From Porodaedalea pini (Eukaryota > Basidiomycota > Agaricomycetes > Hymenochaetales > Hymenochaetaceae): a stretch of DNA of 64,000 bases. The notes beneath the pieces were generated by a model. That model did no database searches. It was given only the letters and a program-made list of their open reading frames with translations, and was not told the DNA's origin. Of this stretch, positions 58,183 through 64,000 are shown one piece after another (position 1 is the stretch's first letter; every line of letters starts with the position of its first letter). Where the stretch lies: contig NBAY01000059.1 in NCBI GenBank assembly GCA_002794775.1, positions 224,830-288,829 on the forward strand, read 5' to 3'. The position numbers and the translations under genes are program-made.

Positions 58183-58627
58183 TGTTAGGCGGGAGTCTGG
58201 GAGATGACTCGGACTGGGCAGGCCTCGACTGACTGTTGTCTGGGACATGCTATACTCGAGCGGGGACTTGGGACACACTATACTCAGGCTAGGTCATCAC
58301 GGAGGTAAGAGGATTAATACAATATATTCTACTACAGGAGGGGGACGCGGTCTCACCTAGGTCATCATGGAGGTAAGAGGAAAAGCAGAACAGATGTTCG
58401 GATGCGATTCCTCTTCCTTATATACAGTGATCACCTTGTGAGAACTGGTTGCCCCATTGTCTAAGATTACATAAAGGGAGCGGAATGGAACGAATGAAGG
58501 TCATGTGAAAGGAGTGTGGGAAATGATTGAAAAGATGATTAATTATAATGGAAAGGGGTGATTAAAAGAAAAGAAATGATAAAAGACAATTAAAAGAAGG
58601 GAAAAGGGAAAAGTTCGAGTCCTGACA
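58183..58627 (-). repeat. 3' LTR of Gypsy element B
   Basis: Starts TGTTAGGCGGG and ends TCCTGACA. It aligns with the other two LTRs but carries many CG to TG/CA changes. A C-rich tract (polypurine tract on the minus strand) follows directly at 58628-58640. Confidence 0.85.
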
Positions 58628-60821
58628 TTACCCCCCCCCTCAAGGTTGGGCGTCCCAACCAACCAAGATCACGGTCGTCTGGCTTGGTGTCGACGAAGAG
58701 TGGACGGAGTTGCTGGCGAGGAATGTCGAGTTTTCGAGGAGTGCCAGGGTGTTTCTGATAGAACTCAGCGATCGCCTCCTTTGCGTTCTCACCAAAGTCC
58801 GTCTCAGGTTGCCAAGTCGGTTCATTGTATCCGACCCACTTGACGAGGTATTGCAGTTTTCCTCGATGCAGATGTGAGTCGATGACCTCCTCGACCTCGT
58901 ATTCTTCCTCATTGTCAACAATCCCCGGTGGTGGCGGTGGCTGCTGTTTCTGGCCTTTGAAGGCTGGTTTGACAGTGGGTTTTAGTAGAGCTTCGTTGAA
59001 GATGGGGTGGACCTTTTTCCATCACTTTGGGAGCTTAAGCTTGTATGCACTTGCTCCCACTTTGTCGACAATGTCGAAGGGACTGTACCACTTGTCAGTA
59101 AGCTTCTTCATTGGCGAGTCTGTACTGATGTTTCATCCATCGAGGAAGACATTGTCGCCAGCCTGGTACTCTATCGATGTTCCTGCCGTCCGGTCATGGT
59201 AGCGCTTCATGTCCTCTGCTGCCTTGACCAGGTTGTCCTTCGCAACACGATGAGTCTCCTTGATGTGCTTCGCGAATTCTTCCGCTGACATGTTGGCAGA
59301 GGAAGTTCGTACTGCGTCGAAGCTCATAGGGTGACATCCGGTGTTCGCATAGAAGGGAGACATCTTTGTCGCCGAGTGTTCGCGGTTGTTGTATGCGAAT
59401 TCTGCGAGGGGGAGCCAGTCCTTCCAGTCCGATTGTCGATGGTCAATGAAGAGTCTAAGGTACTGTTTGAGCTCTTGGTTAACACGTTCAGTCTGACCGT
59501 CCGTCTGTGGGTGATATGCCGTCGATGGGTTGCCTTCGATGTGCAGGAGTTTGTATAGCTCCTTCATCATCGATGCGTCGAACTGCGTGCCACGGTCATG
59601 GATGATCTTCTTCGGTAGACTGTGGAGGTGGAAGACATGGTCACGGTACAACTGAGCCATGCCTTCCGCTGACAGCTTTGTCATCGTCGGGATCGCGTGC
59701 ATCTGCTTCGAGAATCTATCCACAACGACGCAGATTGCGTTATGTCCCTTCGAGTCTGGGAGCTCTCCGATGAGATTGACCGTAACAATTTCCCAAGGAC
59801 CTTCAGGGACTGCATTCAGGTGAAGTGGCCTTGACTTTGACGTTCTCAGAGCCTTTGTTCGCTGACAACAATCACATCCTCGGACATACGCTCGGACATC
59901 AGAGAACATCGACGCCCACCAGAAGTCTCGTCGGACAAGCTCCACCATTTTCGATGCTCCTGGATGCCCAGCCAGTACCGAGTCGTGACACTCCTGTAAC
60001 ACAGATTCCTTTATCGTCGACGGGACATATACCTTGCCCTTCATCTGCCACAGACCATCGACCTCCGTCATCCCTGTCGGCCTCTCCGACTCGTGTTGTG
60101 CCCTCTGCGCTTCACCCACTCTGTCTAACACCTCATCACGTGACATCCTCACCACTCCACGATTCAGCCACTTCTCCTTGATGAACACGACGCCATCATT
60201 GTCATCCTTGCCCTCGTCATAGCCAGTCTTACACGACAGTAAGTCTGCCTTGCCCATCGTCTTCCCCGACTTGTGCTCAAGGTGGAAGTTGAATTCCTCG
60301 AGCTCTGTCTGCCAGCGAGCTTGTCGATAGCTCAGCTTCTGCGCTGACTTGAAGTAAGTAAGGTTGGCGTGATCGGACCAGATTTCGATAGGGTGACAGG
60401 TGCCGAGAAGGTACTGTCTCCACTCCTTGAGTGCTGAAATGATTGCGAGCATCTCCTTGTCGTAGATTTCATAGTTTCATTCTGCCGGTAGGAGCGCTTC
60501 TGACCTGTAGGTGACTACCCTCCACTTGCCTTCCTGCTTCTGCAGCAACATGCCTCCAAGCGCAAAGTTTGATGAGTCCGCTTCGACGCGGAAAGGGCCC
60601 TCATCGTTCGCAATGGCCAGGACTGGAGGTGAGCAGAGACGTCATCTCAACTCCTCGAACACCTCTTGCTGTTCGGTCTCCCATACCCAGTCCTTCTTGC
60701 CTGTCAGCGATGTCAGCGGATGGACTACCTTGCTGTAGTCCTTGATGAACCGTCGCAGCCAGTTGCCCATGCCAAGGAATTGTTGCAGCTGTTTGAGGTT
60801 TCGTGGGACTGGCCAGTCTGC
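58628..60821 (-). pseudogene. Gypsy B pol remnant (RNase H, integrase, chromodomain) with stop codons
   Basis: The same protein as element A, interrupted by TGA at minus-strand codons at 60642-60644, 60477-60479, 59133-59135 and 59022-59024. At each of these element A has CGA (Arg). The longest open part is 59133-60452. The first catalytic Asp of the integrase (VTVDLIGEL in A) is Asn here (VTVNLIGEL), so the integrase would be dead even without the stops. The beginning is cut at DWPVPRNL, in the connection between reverse transcriptase and RNase H. Confidence 0.85.
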
Positions 60822-61234
60822 TGTTAGGCGGGAGTCCGGGAAACGACTCGGACCGGGCAGGCCTCGGCTGACTGTTCTCTGGGACGTGCTATACTCGAGC
60901 GTAGACTCGGGACACGCTTACTCAGGCTAGGTCGTCGCGGAGGTAAGAGGATTAATACAAGTCTAAACTAATACAAGGGGGACGAGTCTCACCTAGGTCG
61001 TCGCGGAGGTAAGAGGAAAAGCAGAACAAGGAGTTCATGCGATTCCTGAGACCTTATATAGCGACGACCGTGAGACTATATTACCTAACATTACATAATG
61101 AGTGAGAATGGAACGAATGAAGGTAGTGTGGGAATGATTGTGTAAGATGGGTAAATATAATGAAAAGGACGAATATAATAAAGGAAATGGTAAAAGGGAA
61201 AATAAAGGAAAGGGTGAAAGTTCAGGTTCTAACA
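60822..61234 (-). repeat. 3' LTR of Gypsy element A
   Basis: A 413-bp LTR, TGTTAGGCGGG to TTCTAACA, almost identical to 484-897. That similarity implies recent activity of the family in this genome. Confidence 0.9.
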
Positions 61235-63418
61235 TTACCCCCCCTTCAAGGTTGGGCGTCCCGACCAACCATGATCGCGGTCGTCTGGCTCGGTGTCGAC
61301 GAAGAGCGGACGGAGTCGTTGACGAGGGATGTCGAGTTTCCGAGGTGCACCGGGATGTTTGAGGTAGAACTCAGCGATCGCCTCCTTCGCGTTCTCGCTG
61401 AAGTCCGTCTCAGGCTGCCAAGTAGGTTCATTGTAGCCGACCCACTTGACAAGGTACTGTAGTTTCCCTCGGTGCAGACGTGAGTCTAAGACTTCCTCAA
61501 GTTCGTATTCCTCCTCGTTGTCGATGATGTCTGGCGGCGGCGGCGGCGGTTGCTTCTGGCTTTCAAAGGACGGTTCGACGGCGGGTTTCAACAGGGCTTC
61601 GTTGAAGACAGGGTGGACCTTTTTCCATCGCTTCGGGAGTTTGAGCTTGTACGCGCTCGCTCCTACCTTGTCGACGATGTCAAAGGGACCGTACCATTTG
61701 TCGGCAAGCTTCTTTGTGGGTGAATCTGTGCTGATATTTCGTCCATCGAGGAAGACCTTATCGCCAGCCTTGTACTCCACCGAAGCTCCTGCCGTTCGGT
61801 CGTGGTAGCGTTTCATGTCGTCTGCCGCTTTGACCAGGTTGTCCTTCGCGACACGATGAGTCTCCTTTATGTGCTTCGCGAATTCTTCCGCCGACATGTT
61901 GGCAGACGAGGTTCGTGTCGTGTCAAAGCTCAAGGGGTGACGTCCTGTATTCGCGTAGAAAGGGGACATCTTCGTCGCCGAATGTTCGCGGTTATTGTAC
62001 GCAAACTCTGCGAGGGGGAGCCAGTCTTTCCAGTCCGATTGGCGATGGTTCACGAAAAGTCTAAGATACTGTTCGAGCTCTTGGTTAACGCGTTCTGTCT
62101 GACCATCTGTCTGTGGGTGATACGCCGTCGACGGGTTGCCTTCGATGTGTAGGAGTTTGTACAGCTCCTTCATCATTGATGCGTCGAATTGCGTGCCTCG
62201 GTCATGGATGATCTTCCTCGGCAAGCCGTGGAGGCGGAAGACGTGGTCTCGGTACAGCTGGGCCATGCCTTCTGCTGACAGCCTTGTCGTCGTCGGGATC
62301 GCGTGCATCTGTTTCGAGAACCTATCGACGAAGACACAGATTGCGTTGTGCCCCTTGGAGTCTGGGAGTTCTCCGATGAGGTCGACCGTGACAATTTCCC
62401 ATGGGCCTTCCGGGATCGTGTTCGGGTGAAGTGGCCTCGATCTCGATGTTCTCAGAGCCTTCGTCCGCTGGCAACGGTTGCATCCTCGGACGTATGCTCG
62501 AACGTCGGAGAACATCGACGCCCACCAGAAGTCTCGACGTACCAGTTCGACCGTCTTTGACGATCCGGGATGTCCTGCCAGGGTTGAGTCGTGGCATTCC
62601 CGTAAAACCGCTTCCTTCATCGTCGACGGTACGTACACCTTGCCTTTCATCCGCCACAACCCGTCTGCCTTCGCCATTCCCGTCGGTCTCTCCGACTCGT
62701 CCTGCGCCCTCTGCGCGTTACCGACTCGTTCCAACACTTCCTCACGCGACGTCCTCACCACTCCACGATTCAGCCATTTGTCTTTGATGAACACGACGTC
62801 ATCGTTGTCGTCCTTTCCCTTATCATAGCCTGCCTTGCGCGACAGTAAGTCCGCCTTGCCCATCGTCTTCCCCGACTTGTGCTCGAGGTGGAAGTCGAAT
62901 TCCTCGAGTTCGGTCCGCCAGCGAGCTTGTCGATAGCTCAGTTTCTGTGCCGACCTGAAGTAGGTGAGGTTGGCATGGTCGGACCAGATCTCGATCTTGT
63001 GGCGAGCGCCCAGGAGGTATTGACGCCATTCCTTGAGTGCGGAGACGATAGCGAGCATCTCCTTGTCGTAGATCTCGTAGTTTCGTTCGGCCGGTAGGAG
63101 CGCTTCTGACCTATAGGCGACTACCCTCCACTTGCCTTCCTGTTTCTGCAATAGCACGCCTCCGAGTGCGAAGTTCGACGAGTCCGCCTCAACGCGGAAA
63201 GGGCCCTCATCGTTAGCAATGACCAGGACTGGAGGTGAGCAGAGACGTCGTCTCAGCTCCTCGAACGCCTCCTGCTGTTCGGTCTCCCATACCCAGTCCT
63301 TCTTGCCCGTCAGCGACGTCAGCGGATGAACCACCTTGCTGTAGTCTTTGATGAACCGTCGTAGCCAATTACCCATGCTGAGGAACTGTTGTAGCTCCTT
63401 GAGGTTTTGTGGGACCGG
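61235..63418 (-). CDS. Gypsy A pol fragment: RT end, RNase H, integrase, chromodomain
   Basis: Open from the junction to the stop TAA at 61235-61237. Order: PVPQNLKELQQFL and [19 protein letters not shown] (end of reverse transcriptase), Ty3-type RNase H (FRVEADSSNFALGGVL, YDKEMLAIVSAL, WSDHANLTYF), the integrase HHCC finger (HDSTLAGHPGSS to CNRCQRTKA), the integrase core (VDLIGELPDSKGHNAI, IIHDRGTQFDASMM, DGQTERVNQELEQ) and a chromodomain (EEVLDSRLHRGKLQYLVKW, EPTWQPETDF). The chromodomain places it among chromoviruses, which target histone marks. The last codons (PTLKGG) are made of the polypurine tract and the stop touches the LTR, an economical overlap. Gag, protease and the catalytic RT motif are absent. 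Confidence 0.93.
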   Translation of the reverse strand, partial: PVPQNLKELQQFLSMGNWLRRFIKDYSKVVHPLTSLTGKKDWVWETEQQEAFEELRRRLCSPPVLVIANDEGPFRVEADSSNFALGGVLLQKQEGKWRVVAYRSEALLPAERNYEIYDKEMLAIVSALKEWRQYLLGARHKIEIWSDHANLTYFRSAQKLSYRQARWRTELEEFDFHLEHKSGKTMGKADLLSRKAGYDKGKDDNDDVVFIKDKWLNRGVVRTSREEVLERVGNAQRAQDESERPTGMAKADGLWRMKGKVYVPSTMKEAVLRECHDSTLAGHPGSSKTVELVRRDFWWASMFSDVRAYVRGCNRCQRTKALRTSRSRPLHPNTIPEGPWEIVTVDLIGELPDSKGHNAICVFVDRFSKQMHAIPTTTRLSAEGMAQLYRDHVFRLHGLPRKIIHDRGTQFDASMMKELYKLLHIEGNPSTAYHPQTDGQTERVNQELEQYLRLFVNHRQSDWKDWLPLAEFAYNNREHSATKMSPFYANTGRHPLSFDTTRTSSANMSAEEFAKHIKETHRVAKDNLVKAADDMKRYHDRTAGASVEYKAGDKVFLDGRNISTDSPTKKLADKWYGPFDIVDKVGASAYKLKLPKRWKKVHPVFNEALLKPAVEPSFESQKQPPPPPPDIIDNEEEYELEEVLDSRLHRGKLQYLVKWVGYNEPTWQPETDFSENAKEAIAEFYLKHPGAPRKLDIPRQRLRPLFVDTEPDDRDHGWSGRPTLKGG

Positions 63419-64000
63419 TATCGCGATGCAGACTCTTTTGTAGACCGGACGGTCGACTCGAGGGCGAATCTATATTCTTCCCAAGGGAGACTGCGGTGAC
63501 TCGATTGTCGAGGAGGGACGACCAAATAGAAACGGAGTGATCGACGCTCGAGACAGTGGCTCTTCTGGTTCAGAAACCTTGTCAAAGCGCTCGATTCTGT
63601 CAGAATCGAACTTTCAACGCAGGCCCTATAACTATAATGATTGACGTCTGAAGTTGAGGAAGGTGCGGGGCCGTGTCAGCCTGTTTCGGATGGTCCGAAC
63701 CCCTGGATGGTGTTCGTCGAGCGTTCGAACGTGCTCGAAGGCGTTCGAGCGTACCCCAAAGCGATCGAGCGACTTCTTAGTAGGGGGCGAACGCGTGGGG
63801 CGACGGAAGTATGTAGGTATAATACCTTGTTGGGCTTGTCGGGCGCTCGGAGCTCTGGAATATCGGTTTCGAGCGTATGTGATGAACCGAACGCGCTATT
63901 CGAGCGGTCGGCGGAGCTCGCAAATGCAGAGCAGAGATGAACTGAAGACGGGAATGACTTATGAGACTCGAAATGTGTACTGTGCGGCGAACTGGGGGTG
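63419..64000 (-). repeat. Third copy of arm sequence R (runs off the right edge)
   Basis: The same orientation as the left arm at 898-2174. It corresponds to about 3060-3630 of the right arm (reverse complement). Shared landmarks are ATGCAGACTCTTTTGTAGAC, CTTCCCAAGGGAGACTGC, CTGAAGTTGAGG and GAACTGGGGG. It is rich in intact TTCGAGCG/CGAACG words where the left-end copies have TG or CA. It also has a ~100-codon plus-strand frame (63641-63940) with a counterpart at 3096-3407 (ends AEQR, contains LSGARSSGI and SVCDE). Confidence 0.8.

Larger units (their letters stand above)
58183..60821 (-). mobile_element. Gypsy element B, truncated and decayed
   Basis: Minus orientation: a pol fragment (60821 down to 58628) and the 3' LTR (58183-58627). 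It lacks gag, protease, most of the reverse transcriptase and the 5' LTR. Its right end abuts the LTR of element A at 60821/60822. It is a relative of element A with numerous C to T and G to A differences. Confidence 0.8.
60822..63418 (-). mobile_element. Gypsy element A, 5'-truncated chromovirus
   Basis: Minus orientation: a pol fragment with an open frame, then the polypurine tract and the 3' LTR (60822-61234). The 5' part is replaced at 63418/63419 by the arm sequence R. Compared with B the sequence keeps its CpG sites, so A is younger or less methylated. Confidence 0.85.

Noticed and set aside
63319..63585. ORF that joins R to Gypsy pol as a fusion gene
   Set aside because: The in-frame reading across the junction meets a TAG at the same place in both R copies; the fusion frame is accidental.

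Overview
The window is nuclear DNA of a filamentous basidiomycete, most likely an Agaricomycete. The genes are dense, on both strands, and broken by many introns of about 50 bp. Protein types typical of mushrooms occur (DUF6534 membrane proteins, Ser-rich single-pass proteins, thaumatin-like, GH31, S10 peptidase). The transposons are a chromodomain Ty3/Gypsy family and a LINE with an RNase H domain.

Layout. 1-8.8 kb is transposon territory: the 5' end of a minus-strand Gypsy element (LTR 484-897), then a very large inverted repeat (arms of about 1.28 kb, 36-bp spacer), then a full-length but stop-riddled LINE (ORF1 3631-4854, ORF2 4854-8690). 9-57 kb is host DNA: TFIP11/Ntr1-like splicing factor (-), S10 carboxypeptidase (+), M20 amidohydrolase (+), a weakly supported ORF (-), GH31 glycosidase (-), PB1/ZZ protein (+), PHF5A/Rds3 (+), GT15 mannosyltransferase (-), Ufd4/TRIP12-type HECT ligase (-), class III aminotransferase (-), an intron-containing tRNA-Pro (-), a Ser-rich membrane protein (-), a DnaJ protein (-), a paralogue of that membrane protein (+), thaumatin-like protein (+), DUF6534 protein (-), carnitine acetyltransferase (-) and a 62-residue membrane protein (-). 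57.6-64 kb is again transposon territory: a protein-kinase gene cut by a Gypsy LTR, two Gypsy fragments in the same orientation (B decayed, A with an open pol), and another copy of the arm sequence from the left end.

The host genes do not form a pathway cluster. They cover splicing (TFIP11, PHF5A), protein turnover and folding (HECT ligase, DnaJ, possibly the PB1/ZZ protein as autophagy receptor), secretion and cell wall (GT15, GH31, S10, thaumatin), and acetyl-carnitine transport.

The strongest unusual signals are in the flanking transposons. They are the long palindrome with a conserved ORF and a TATA box in each arm, a chimeric join between the arm sequence and Gypsy pol exactly where the arm meets the LINE start codon, two Gypsy fragments truncated within about 10 bp of the same pol position, and premature stops almost all explained by CGA to TGA change, as expected from CpG methylation decay. 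Exon boundaries were read by eye; gene limits are firmer than individual splice sites.
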